Source of the DNA: Acidimicrobiales bacterium
GTDB lineage: Bacteria > Actinomycetota > Acidimicrobiia > Acidimicrobiales > Ilumatobacteraceae
Assembly: GCA_030830415.1 (NCBI GenBank)
Contig: JAURNB010000071.1
Coordinates: forward strand, 1-18,615
Length of the DNA: 18,615 bases
Reading direction: 5' to 3'
Below the pieces are notes generated by a model. The model searched no databases and had not been told where the DNA came from. It was given only the letters and a program-made list of their open reading frames with translations. Position 1 is the first letter of the stretch. Each line of letters begins with the position of its first letter. Made by a program: the position numbers and the translations under genes. This document shows, in pieces, positions 8,145 to 15,182 of this stretch.

Positions 8145-8390
8145 TTACGCAGACCGACGGCGTTGACGCACAATGCGTCGACGTTCGCGTTCTGTGGTGC
8201 CGCCCCACACACCTTCTTTTTCACGACTGGCTAAGGCATGTTCAAGGCACGACACCCGCACATGGCAGGTATCGCACACCGCAATGGCGATTTCTACTTG
8301 GGCTTCGTCGCCTTCATCAGGGAAAAAGACCGCAGGATCGAGGCCCTGACAGGCCCCTTTTTGTCGCCATGAAAGATCGATGACTGTCAC
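8145..8390 (-). CDS. WhiB-family iron-sulfur transcription factor
   Basis: Actinobacteria-specific small regulator of 81 aa that binds one redox- and NO-sensitive 4Fe-4S cluster and usually acts with the primary sigma factor. The four cluster cysteines are C14 (KGACQG), C39, C42 and C48 (CDTCHVRVSC). The family turn GVWGG is at 60-64, and the basic DNA-binding tail (ERERRRIVRQRRR) ends the protein. The GTG start at 8390 has GGGGA about 5 bp upstream. The gene heads the minus-strand run, with trpD starting 10 bp after its stop, so it may be co-transcribed with metabolic genes. Length and tail fit the WhiB1/WhiB2-like subgroup, but the exact subclass cannot be fixed by eye. Confidence 0.94.
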   Translation of the reverse strand: MTVIDLSWRQKGACQGLDPAVFFPDEGDEAQVEIAIAVCDTCHVRVSCLEHALASREKEGVWGGTTERERRRIVRQRRRSA

Positions 8391-8542
8391 GTTGTTCCCC
8401 CACCGTGTTGCAGTTCACCCCGGAAAAGCCCCGGAATGTGTTCTGTTCAACCCTCGCCGCGCATCCCCCGATGCGTGACGAACGTCTCACCTCGCCTACC
8501 TTACGTTGCGCTCTACAAGTAACGCAAACTCTGGGAAAAGAA
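8391..8542 (+). promoter_or_regulatory. Intergenic region upstream of whiB, with repeats
   Basis: A 152-bp gap between the DUF3501 stop and whiB; it must hold the whiB promoter on the minus strand. It contains a perfect 6-bp inverted repeat (CGCATC at 8460-8465, GATGCG at 8470-8475, loop CCCC) and a direct repeat of CCCCGGAA at 8418-8425 and 8429-8436. A weak GTTGCG/CGCAA pairing nearer 8500-8530 could end DUF3501 transcription, but it has no T-run. I could not assign -35 and -10 boxes with confidence. Confidence 0.5.
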
Positions 8543-9169
8543 TTAGCTATTTGACTGCAGGTCGATGAGGAGTTCCCCAATTGTGGAATCGGCTAACTCG
8601 ATTACTTCCAAATAGTTGGGGTGAATACAGCGTAATTGCACGGGCCCACTGGCAAAAGTGGCTACCTGTTCTGGAGTGAAATCGAAGTGGATGTAGTGCA
8701 CAGCCGCGGTGATGTCTTCACGGGTGAGCGCAGCATCATGTTGAGCGTCGGTGACTGGGTGAACTTCAGTGCCGTCGCTGAGCACGACGACAATGGAGCG
8801 CTCGATGCCTACTAATTTTGGCAACCATTCACGCATGGCTGCTTCGGTAGTGATTTCAATGAAGACGGTGCAGCTCAGCTGCCCTAGTTCCGGGATGAGT
8901 GGGTTGTATGCGTTGAGTTCTTCATATACGCCTTCATCGGTGAGGACCTTCTCAGCGCGCAACATTTCTTGAATTTGCATCCACATGGTGTCTCTGTTTT
9001 CAAAGAGCACCGAGAGAATAGTTCCGAGCTCAACACGGCGCTTGCGCTTGAGTTCCATGACGCGCGCTTTTTCGGCAACGCGCACTTTTTCATAAGCACG
9101 CAGGTCGAGAATGTCGTCGATGACAAGTTTGCGTGAACCATTGTGAGATGGTGACAATACGGGGGGCAT
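8543..9169 (-). CDS. DUF3501 family protein
   Basis: Protein of 208 aa with no known catalytic motif. It starts near KLVIDDILDLRAYEKVR, then a basic segment (ELKRKRRVELG), then MWMQIQEMLRAEKV, LNAYNPLIPELGQLSCTVFIEI and VHYIHFDF, which I recognise as the DUF3501 pattern. The order rubrerythrin, iron-sulfur protein, DUF3501 recurs in unrelated bacteria as I recall it, which points to a joint function with the electron-transfer protein just upstream. The ATG at 9169 has AGAGGA at good spacing. It has no signal peptide or membrane segment, so it acts in the cytosol. Its biochemical role is not known to me. Confidence 0.85.
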   Translation of the reverse strand: MPPVLSPSHNGSRKLVIDDILDLRAYEKVRVAEKARVMELKRKRRVELGTILSVLFENRDTMWMQIQEMLRAEKVLTDEGVYEELNAYNPLIPELGQLSCTVFIEITTEAAMREWLPKLVGIERSIVVVLSDGTEVHPVTDAQHDAALTREDITAAVHYIHFDFTPEQVATFASGPVQLRCIHPNYLEVIELADSTIGELLIDLQSNS

Positions 9170-9193
9170 ATTTATCCTCTCTTTTTCGGTTGT

Positions 9194-10501
9194 TTATTTC
9201 TCTTCGGGTATTCCATATGCACGAGCCAACAACTGCAGTGGGTGGCTCGGCGATTTGCCTGTTTGCTCGGTAATTGCGGTGTTCGCCAAATGACAATCGC
9301 CAGCAATTTCGTCGCCCTCGGCAGCTTCAATTTCGTCGGCAAGTTTGCGGGCAATAGGTATTGACATGTCGGCATTTTCAGCGCGAAGGCCCCACATGCC
9401 GTCGATTCCTGAACAGGTTTGAATGAGTTTGATTTTTGAACCAGTGAGCTTCAACAAGTCGCGGCTCTTCATTCCGATGTTTTGAGCGCGCAAGTGGCAT
9501 GGCGCGTGATAAGTGATTTTTTCAGGAACTTCACCTACAAAATCGGTGCTGAGTTCGGTTCCTTCACCCTTATGAAGACCCATGAGATACTCGGCTGCAT
9601 CGTAAGTGTTTGCTGCAACGAGTTCGGCATCTGCGCCACCGATGTAGTCGACATAGTCTTTTTTCAAGATGTAGCCACACGTTGGCTGAGGCACAACAAT
9701 GTCGTTGCCGGCACGCACTGCAGCAGCCAGTGCCTCAACATTCTTTGCTCCGACTTTTTTGAACTGCTCAACATCGCCACTGTGCAAGTACGGAGCACCG
9801 CAGCATGATGCACCTTCGGCTAGTGAGCACTCAACGTTGTTCTTTTCGTAAACATTGATGAGGTCTTTACCAATGCCTGGCTCTTGGTATTCAACGAGGC
9901 ATGTTGGGAAGAGCGCTACTTTGCCTTGCTTCTTCGTCATCACAGGAGACACATGCTTTTTGAACCATGTAGAGAAACGGGACTTAGCGAACGGCGGCAA
10001 GAGGCGTTGACTCGAGACGCCAGAAGTTTTTTCGACCACTTTGCGCACGAGTGAACCTGGTTCGGCACCCATCACCGCATTAGCGATTGGCGAGAACGTG
10101 GTGGCCACTTTGCCCAAGGCATCGGTGTGGCCCATCATGGTGGTGGTCATGCGCTTACGCAGCGGCACTTGACCATTTGCTTGACGTGTTGCATCGGCGC
10201 GCAACATGAGGCGCGGAAAATCGAGTTCCCATTCGTGCAGGCCGGGAATATAGGGGCAGTTGATGTAGCAGAGTTTGCATTGGAAGCATTCATCAACCAC
10301 TTGATCTTGTTGTGCTGGAGTCAGGCGACCCGCATCTTGATCGTCGTGAGCATCGACATAAGAAAACAAAGTAGGAAATGATGTGCAGTACTTAAAGCAC
10401 AAACGACACCCATGGCAAAGGTCGTACACGCGCGTGAGCTCTTCACGCAGGTCGGCTTCGTTGAGATAGTTCGGATGATTCGGATCGTAAGTAATAGTCA
10501 T
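9194..10501 (-). CDS. Iron-sulfur oxidoreductase, GlpC/HdrD-like (CCG domains)
   Basis: Protein of 435 aa predicted to carry electrons, without a flavin or membrane domain. Two N-terminal ferredoxin motifs are complete: C29-x2-C32-x2-C35-x3-C39 and C72-x2-C75-x2-C78-x3-C82. Two cysteine-rich CCG domains follow. The first has C201, C233-C234 and C275. The second has C335, C363 and C403, but reads CSG rather than CCG at 363-365. The layout resembles GlpC, but no glpA or glpB is near, and the neighbours are rubrerythrin (88 bp upstream) and DUF3501 (24 bp downstream). The best reading is electron supply to rubrerythrin. The ATG at 10501 follows AGGAA at good spacing. Confidence 0.88.
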   Translation of the reverse strand: MTITYDPNHPNYLNEADLREELTRVYDLCHGCRLCFKYCTSFPTLFSYVDAHDDQDAGRLTPAQQDQVVDECFQCKLCYINCPYIPGLHEWELDFPRLMLRADATRQANGQVPLRKRMTTTMMGHTDALGKVATTFSPIANAVMGAEPGSLVRKVVEKTSGVSSQRLLPPFAKSRFSTWFKKHVSPVMTKKQGKVALFPTCLVEYQEPGIGKDLINVYEKNNVECSLAEGASCCGAPYLHSGDVEQFKKVGAKNVEALAAAVRAGNDIVVPQPTCGYILKKDYVDYIGGADAELVAANTYDAAEYLMGLHKGEGTELSTDFVGEVPEKITYHAPCHLRAQNIGMKSRDLLKLTGSKIKLIQTCSGIDGMWGLRAENADMSIPIARKLADEIEAAEGDEIAGDCHLANTAITEQTGKSPSHPLQLLARAYGIPEEK

Positions 10502-10538
10502 GTCATTTTCCTGATTGCGTCATTCTTGATGATGTGTT

Positions 10539-10574
10539 GTTGTGGGGCACAGACAAATACCTGTGCCCCACAAC
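10539..10574. other. Perfect 14-bp inverted repeat between rubrerythrin and the Fe-S gene
   Basis: GTTGTGGGGCACAG at 10539-10552 pairs exactly with CTGTGCCCCACAAC at 10561-10574 across an 8-base loop. It is GC-rich enough for a stable RNA hairpin. It lies 15 bp past the rubrerythrin stop. Neither side has a T-run, so it is not a textbook intrinsic terminator. It could act as a partial terminator, a processing site or a 3' stabiliser that lets rubrerythrin be made in excess over the Fe-S protein. Confidence 0.8.
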
Positions 10575-10589
10575 GAAGTAACTCATTCT

Positions 10590-11006
10590 TTAGAGAGCGT
10601 CGAGACCCTGCTGGAAACGACCAGCGTGGCTCTTTTCGGCCTTTGCAAGAGTTTCAAACCAGTCAGCGATTTCGTTGAATCCTTCTTCGCGAGCGGTTTT
10701 TCCGAAACCTGGGTACATCTGTGTGTACTCATATGTTTCACCAGCAATTGAGGCTTTGAAGTTCTCTTCTGTTTCACCGATGGGCAAACCAGATGCTGGG
10801 TCGCCAACTTGGGCGAGGAAGTCGAGGTGACCATGTGCATGGCCGGTTTCGCCTTCAGCAACTGAACGGAAAAGTGCAGCTGCATCTGGGTAACCCTCAA
10901 CGTCTGCCTTCTGCGCGAACCAGAGGTAGCGACGGTTTGCTTGGCTTTCACCAGCAAAAGCTTCTTTCAGGTTTTCGTGTGTCTTGGTTCCGTTCAATCC
11001 GGCCAT
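10590..11006 (-). CDS. Rubrerythrin without rubredoxin domain
   Basis: Diiron four-helix protein of 138 aa that reduces hydrogen peroxide in the cytosol. The start GTKTHENLKEAFAGESQANRRY is typical. Diiron ligands are visible: E20, E53-x-x-H56, E90 and E93 in AGETYEY, and E124-x-x-H127. The usual C-terminal rubredoxin domain with two CxxC pairs is absent, so electrons must come from a separate donor; the adjacent Fe-S protein is the obvious candidate. A strong AAGGAG lies upstream of the ATG at 11006. It is 36 bp after the PerR-type gene on the same strand, so the two are probably co-transcribed and regulated by peroxide. Confidence 0.94.
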   Translation of the reverse strand: MAGLNGTKTHENLKEAFAGESQANRRYLWFAQKADVEGYPDAAALFRSVAEGETGHAHGHLDFLAQVGDPASGLPIGETEENFKASIAGETYEYTQMYPGFGKTAREEGFNEIADWFETLAKAEKSHAGRFQQGLDAL

Positions 11007-11042
11007 GACGTCTCCTTTTTGTAGTTGTTATGGGTATTTCTC

Positions 11043-11465
11043 TTACGCAGACAAATGCGCGCATTGAGCACATTCACCTGAGAACACAATGCGAGTGCTG
11101 TGCACCGCAAAACCTTCAACATCGCCTTCGAATTGCAGCGGCGTTTGATTGACATAAACGTCGTGCACCACTCCACAGGTGCTGCACACGACGTGATGGT
11201 GATCGTCGACATTGGGGTCGAACCGCACAGCCCCCGAACCGAGGTCGATGTGCTGCACCTCGCCCATGGCACTCAATTCCGACAGGGTTTGGTACACCGT
11301 GCGAAGTGAGATGCCAGGCATCTGTTCGGCTGCAACCTCGTACAAGGTTTCGGCTGTGGGATGGGCCGTATTGCCATTCAAGAGACGAAAAATGAGTTGG
11401 CGTTGTGGGGTGACTTTGTACCCCTGCTCGCGGAAGCGGGCGACAAGCTCTTCTGGTGTCTTCAC
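11043..11465 (-). CDS. Fur-family regulator, PerR type
   Basis: Metal-dependent repressor of 140 aa. The winged helix holds ISLRTVYQTLSELSAMGEV at 52-70. Residues matching the B. subtilis PerR regulatory site are all present: H35 (HPTA), D83 (RFD), H89 and H91 (DDHHHVVC), and D102 (VHD). The structural zinc site is C94/C97 and C132/C135. Asp at position 83, rather than Glu, favours peroxide sensing over iron sensing. The start is a GTG at 11465 without a clear Shine-Dalgarno. It precedes rubrerythrin on the same strand and diverges from glpD, with a palindrome between them. No acquired promoter change is visible; autoregulation is inferred. Confidence 0.9.
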   Translation of the reverse strand: MKTPEELVARFREQGYKVTPQRQLIFRLLNGNTAHPTAETLYEVAAEQMPGISLRTVYQTLSELSAMGEVQHIDLGSGAVRFDPNVDDHHHVVCSTCGVVHDVYVNQTPLQFEGDVEGFAVHSTRIVFSGECAQCAHLSA

Positions 11466-11506
11466 AGAGATGAAATTAACCCCATCTCGTGCTAATCAAC
11501 AAGTCG

Positions 11507-11518
11507 TGCTAATTAGCA
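11507..11518. promoter_or_regulatory. Candidate operator palindrome between perR and glpD
   Basis: TGCTAATTAGCA is a perfect 12-bp palindrome at 11507-11518. Its left half belongs to a longer direct repeat: TCGTGCTAAT occurs at 11487-11496 and again at 11504-11513, 17 bp apart. The site is 41 bp from the perR start and 35 bp from the glpD start. An AT-centred palindrome of this kind fits Fur-family binding, so the PerR-type protein encoded next door is the likely ligand. Confidence 0.65.
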
Positions 11519-11542
11519 AAGCATGCGAAATGCGTCACAAGT

Positions 11543-11548
11543 AGGATC
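11543..11548 (+). promoter_or_regulatory. Candidate -10 element for glpD (possible leaderless start)
   Basis: TAGGAT at 11543-11548 fits the TAnnnT -10 consensus and ends 5 bp before the glpD ATG. That spacing would put transcription start at or beside the A of the start codon. The same bases could instead serve as an AGGA ribosome site. No good -35 was found; the palindrome would fall over that region. Confidence 0.4.
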
Positions 11549-11553
11549 TACCC

Positions 11554-13263
11554 ATGAGTAATGCCTCCCCCTTGAGCGCCCCCATTTTGACCCGAGCGCA
11601 AGCTCTGCAGAATCTTGCCAACAAAGAATTCGACGTGGTCATTGTTGGTGGTGGTGTCACTGGTCTGGGTGTTGCAGTTGATGCAGCAAGTAGAGGCTTA
11701 CACGTTGCACTTCTCGAGCGTCACGATTTTTCATCGGGCACATCTTCAAAGAGTTCAAAACTGATTCATGGTGGGTTGCGCTATCTGCAACAAGGCGACG
11801 TACGCCTCGTGTATGAAGCACTGCATGAACGCCGCCGTTTACGCTCGAACGCACCACACTTAGTGCAAGTACTCCCCTTCATGATTCCCATCGTTACTAA
11901 AGATGGACTCATTAAAAAGAAAATTGCTCGTGCACTTGGCTCGGCATTGTGGATGTACGACCTCACCGGTGGTTGGCGTATTGGAAAATTTCATCGCCGC
12001 TTAAATGCAAAGGCTGCCTACAAACACTTGCCCACCATGCCAGAAGCTCGACTCGCCTCTGCATATTTGTATTACGACGCCGCAGCAGATGACTCACGCA
12101 TTTGTATTGCACTCGCACAAACAGCAGCACAGCAAGGTGCAACTCTTGCCAACTGGTGCTCTGTCACCGGAATTGAGAAAGATGCGTCGGGGCAATTCAT
12201 TGTGAAAGCGCAATCACAAGAAGGCGGCGCCTTAACCATTAAGGCAAAAGCAGTTGTAAACGCCACTGGCGTTTGGGCCGATGATGTACGCAAACTTGAT
12301 GAAGGTAAGCATCCTTCGTCAATTCGTCCTGCAAAAGGCGTACATATCACTGTGCCATGGAACCTTGTTCGCAACGACATTGCCGTTGTGATTCCGGTAC
12401 CAAAAGACAAGCGCAGTTTGTTTGTTGTGCCGTGGGTACCCAATGGCGATGGCACATTTCAGTACACCTACATCGGAACAACCGATACTAGTTACGACGG
12501 TTCCGTCGACAACCCGCAGTGCACCAAAGACGACATCGATTACGTCTTACGCGCGTTAAACGCGAGCATCACCAATGAGGTGACACACAAAGATGTTTTG
12601 GCAGTATGGGCCGGGCTGCGCCCATTGGTGAAGCCCGATGAAAATGAAAAAATTGGCGAACGCACAGCCGACTTATCGCGACGTCACAGGGTGAGCACGT
12701 CCGACTCTGGCGTCATTACGGTCACCGGCGGCAAACTCACCACGTATCGCGAAATGAGCGAAGACGCCATCGACGCTGTTGTGCGCCAACTGCACTTGTC
12801 GCAGAAAAAGTATCGGTGCCGAACAAAAAATCTTGAACTGCACGGTGCTCGTGGATACCGCGAATCGAAATCGCGCAATACCCAACAAGTTCACCTTGCA
12901 CATCGCTTTGGGTCTTACGCATCCGATATTGATGCGCTCATTGCCGCACAGCCCGAACTTGGGCTTCCTCTCATCGACGGACTTCCCTACTTACGCGCCG
13001 AGGCGATGTATGCAGCAACTCATGAAATGGCTTACACGCTCGACGATGTTCTGTCGCGTCGCACACGAGCACTGCTTTTCAACCGCGGCGCAACTAAAAA
13101 TGCAGCACGCAGTGTGGCTGAACTCATTGCTCCACAAATGAAATGGAGCGAATCGGACATCAATAATCAAGTAGAACACTTCATCGCCATTTGCGCTGAA
13201 GAAGAAGCAGCCGGCTTAGTTACCGAATCTGAATTCATCGCAGCAACGAAAGAGCAATCATGA
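11554..13263 (+). CDS. glpD: Glycerol-3-phosphate dehydrogenase, FAD-dependent
   Basis: Membrane-associated flavoenzyme of 569 aa that oxidises glycerol 3-phosphate to dihydroxyacetone phosphate and passes electrons to quinone. The FAD-binding loop is DVVIVGGGVTGLGVA at 27-41, followed by SSGTSSKSSKLIHGGLRYL, the GlpD signature. The second signature is GGKLTTYREMSEDAID, before the C-terminal DAO_C domain. The ATG at 11554 has TAGGAT upstream. Its stop overlaps the next gene by 4 bp (ATGA), so the operon is translationally coupled. It diverges from the PerR-type regulator, and as an oxygen-linked flavoprotein it could plausibly be under peroxide control. From memory, mycobacterial glpD1 (Rv2249c) likewise lies close to an AGPS-like gene. 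Confidence 0.95.
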   Translation: MSNASPLSAPILTRAQALQNLANKEFDVVIVGGGVTGLGVAVDAASRGLHVALLERHDFSSGTSSKSSKLIHGGLRYLQQGDVRLVYEALHERRRLRSNAPHLVQVLPFMIPIVTKDGLIKKKIARALGSALWMYDLTGGWRIGKFHRRLNAKAAYKHLPTMPEARLASAYLYYDAAADDSRICIALAQTAAQQGATLANWCSVTGIEKDASGQFIVKAQSQEGGALTIKAKAVVNATGVWADDVRKLDEGKHPSSIRPAKGVHITVPWNLVRNDIAVVIPVPKDKRSLFVVPWVPNGDGTFQYTYIGTTDTSYDGSVDNPQCTKDDIDYVLRALNASITNEVTHKDVLAVWAGLRPLVKPDENEKIGERTADLSRRHRVSTSDSGVITVTGGKLTTYREMSEDAIDAVVRQLHLSQKKYRCRTKNLELHGARGYRESKSRNTQQVHLAHRFGSYASDIDALIAAQPELGLPLIDGLPYLRAEAMYAATHEMAYTLDDVLSRRTRALLFNRGATKNAARSVAELIAPQMKWSESDINNQVEHFIAICAEEEAAGLVTESEFIAATKEQS

Positions 13264-14774
13264 CGCAACACACACAAACCACTCCGCCCATCGAGTTCTC
13301 TGGTTCGGCTGCTTCAGCTACTGCTCATTTCCCCGCCCAGGGTCGCGGTCTCATCAATGCAGAGGTTCTTGCACAACTCGCATCTGCCTGCACCAGCATC
13401 ACCGACGCTGCAACACTTGCTGAAAGCGGACGCGACTGGTGGCCGCTTTCCCTATCGTGGGCGTTACGCAACGAAACTGCCGCGTTACCCAGTGTTGTGT
13501 GCCAGCCACGAAATACATCTGAAGTATCAGCAGTAATGCGCATCTGCAACGAAGCAAAAATTCCGGTCACGCCCGCTGGTGGACGCAGCGGCGTAACAGG
13601 TGCCTCAGTTCCCCTCTATGGCGGCGTACTTCTCGATCTCACTTCTCTGCAAGGCATCAACGCGGTCGACCCCGTCTCGGGCATCGTTGAAGTTCTTCCT
13701 GGCACATTTGGCCCCGACCTGGAATCTGTGTTGAACGCACAGCATCAACTCACCGTGGGTCATTACCCACAATCATTCGACATATCTACTGTTGGTGGCT
13801 GGATTGCGTGTCGAGGGGCAGGACAATTCTCCACTCGTTACGGAAAAATTGAAGACATGGTGGTGGGTCTTGAAGTTGTACTGGCCGATGGAACAGTTGT
13901 TCTCACCGGAGGAGCACCTGCAGCAGCAGCCGGACCCGACCTCACAGAAGTGTTTCTTGGTTCAGAAGGAACACTTGGTGTTATTACACGGGCGTGGCTG
14001 CGTGCGCACCCCTTGCCAGAGTTTCGCGCAACGGCCGCTTACCGCTTCCCCACCTTTGCCACAGGCATTGAAGCGTGTCGTCAACTCATTCGCGCAGGAG
14101 CAACGCCTGCAGTGCTGCGCTTGTACGACGGCAGCGAAAGCAAACGTTCACACGAGGGCGACGGCACACAAGCAACACTGTTGGTGCTCGACGAAGGCAA
14201 CGAGCAGTTAGTGACGGCAACGATGCACATTGTGCAGCAGTACGCAACATCGAACGATGCCATCACTGCCGACACGGCACTTGTAGAGAAATGGCTGTCA
14301 CATCGCAACGACACCAGCGCTTTGCAAAGCCTCACTAAAAAGGGTTTTGTGGTTGACACCATTGAAGTTGCTGCACCCTGGAGCCAGTTGATGCATGTCA
14401 ACGATGCAGTTGTACAGGCCATTCTTCAAGTTCCACATGCACGCAGCGCAACGTGCCACTTATCGCACAGCTACCTCGACGGTGCGTGTGTTTATTTCAC
14501 CTTTGCAGCAACGCCACCAGCAGAAGAGTTTGAAAAAACCTATGTTGCGTTGTGGGATGCAGCTCAACGTGCCGCGCTTCAGGCCGGAGCAAACCTGTCA
14601 CACCACCACGGCGTTGGCCTCAACCGACATCGTTTTATGACCGAAGCCTTGGGAACTGGCATGAAAGTTCTGCAGTCGCTCAAGACAACACTTGACTCCA
14701 ACAATATTTTGAACCCCGGCAAAATGGGTCTCAGTACTGGGTCGAACGACGCAGCACTCTGGCCAGTGCGCTAA
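13260..14774 (+). CDS. Alkyldihydroxyacetonephosphate-synthase-like FAD oxidoreductase
   Basis: Flavoprotein of 504 aa in the FAD_binding_4 family. Its closest recognisable relative is eukaryotic AGPS, which swaps the acyl group of acyl-DHAP for a fatty alcohol in ether-lipid synthesis. The FAD loop is PAGGRSGVTGA at 105-115, and GHYPQSFDISTVGGW starts at 167. AGPS-type active-site blocks are present: AAPWSQ, SYLDGACVYF with Tyr405 at the AGPS tyrosine position, and LSHHHGVG with the triple His at 448-450. LGSEGTLGVITRA also matches. It overlaps glpD by 4 bp, so its substrate is probably DHAP-derived. The eukaryotic peroxisomal signal is naturally absent. A different alpha-hydroxyacid or sn-glycerol oxidase activity is the main alternative. 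Confidence 0.85.
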   Translation: MTQHTQTTPPIEFSGSAASATAHFPAQGRGLINAEVLAQLASACTSITDAATLAESGRDWWPLSLSWALRNETAALPSVVCQPRNTSEVSAVMRICNEAKIPVTPAGGRSGVTGASVPLYGGVLLDLTSLQGINAVDPVSGIVEVLPGTFGPDLESVLNAQHQLTVGHYPQSFDISTVGGWIACRGAGQFSTRYGKIEDMVVGLEVVLADGTVVLTGGAPAAAAGPDLTEVFLGSEGTLGVITRAWLRAHPLPEFRATAAYRFPTFATGIEACRQLIRAGATPAVLRLYDGSESKRSHEGDGTQATLLVLDEGNEQLVTATMHIVQQYATSNDAITADTALVEKWLSHRNDTSALQSLTKKGFVVDTIEVAAPWSQLMHVNDAVVQAILQVPHARSATCHLSHSYLDGACVYFTFAATPPAEEFEKTYVALWDAAQRAALQAGANLSHHHGVGLNRHRFMTEALGTGMKVLQSLKTTLDSNNILNPGKMGLSTGSNDAALWPVR

Positions 14775-14783
14775 ACATATGCA

Positions 14784-15182
14784 ATGAAAGATTTCGACTC
14801 TCTTGCTTTGCAAAAAGGGGCATCGGTCACCGCTCTGTTTGCCGTGCCTCCCACACTCATTGCGCGATTCGTCATCGACAATTCCGATAACCCAAGTGGA
14901 TGGGCACCGCTGCTTTCCTTGCTTGCTATTTGTGGGTTCGTTGTTGGAAGCGGGGTGGCTGCATGGCATCAACAACTCGGACGACCACTCATGCATGCGC
15001 TAGTTGCTGGCGCAGGAGTTTTTGTTGTGGTGCAAAGTTTTTTTCTCCTCGTTCGTGTTGCTACCGGTGGTGAGGTGCGCGTAAGCAGAATCATCACCGC
15101 ATTTTCACTTGCACTGGTTGCGAGTGTTTGTGGCGGAATGCTCGGCAGTTTCATGCAGAACTCTGGAGTGCGCCCGAAATGA
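14784..15182 (+). CDS. Small four-helix membrane protein of unknown function
   Basis: Protein of 132 aa with hydrophobic segments at about 13-33, 40-61, 70-92 and 101-124 and short loops, so both ends lie on the same side of the membrane. Glycine-rich helix 4 (ASVCGGMLGSF) is notable. I see no known family motif; small four-helix proteins such as the YrzE/DUF3792 group have a similar outline, but I cannot claim membership. It starts 9 bp after the AGPS-like stop without a good Shine-Dalgarno and overlaps the FGGY kinase by 4 bp (ATGA). This fixed place between two lipid- or polyol-related enzymes suggests it belongs to the pathway, for example as a transporter or anchor, by inference. Confidence 0.8.
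   Translation: MKDFDSLALQKGASVTALFAVPPTLIARFVIDNSDNPSGWAPLLSLLAICGFVVGSGVAAWHQQLGRPLMHALVAGAGVFVVVQSFFLLVRVATGGEVRVSRIITAFSLALVASVCGGMLGSFMQNSGVRPK

Noticed and set aside
8135..8224. Upstream start of trpD at 8224
   Set aside because: The extension lies inside whiB and does not match TrpD; GTG at 8134 is a better start.
10539..10574. Intrinsic terminator after rubrerythrin
   Set aside because: The stem is strong but neither strand has a T-run after it, so I listed it as an inverted repeat, not a terminator.
15128..15178. TTG start for the second FGGY kinase
   Set aside because: It would add 17 residues inside the membrane-protein gene; the ATG at 15179 in an ATGA overlap fits the phosphate loop position.
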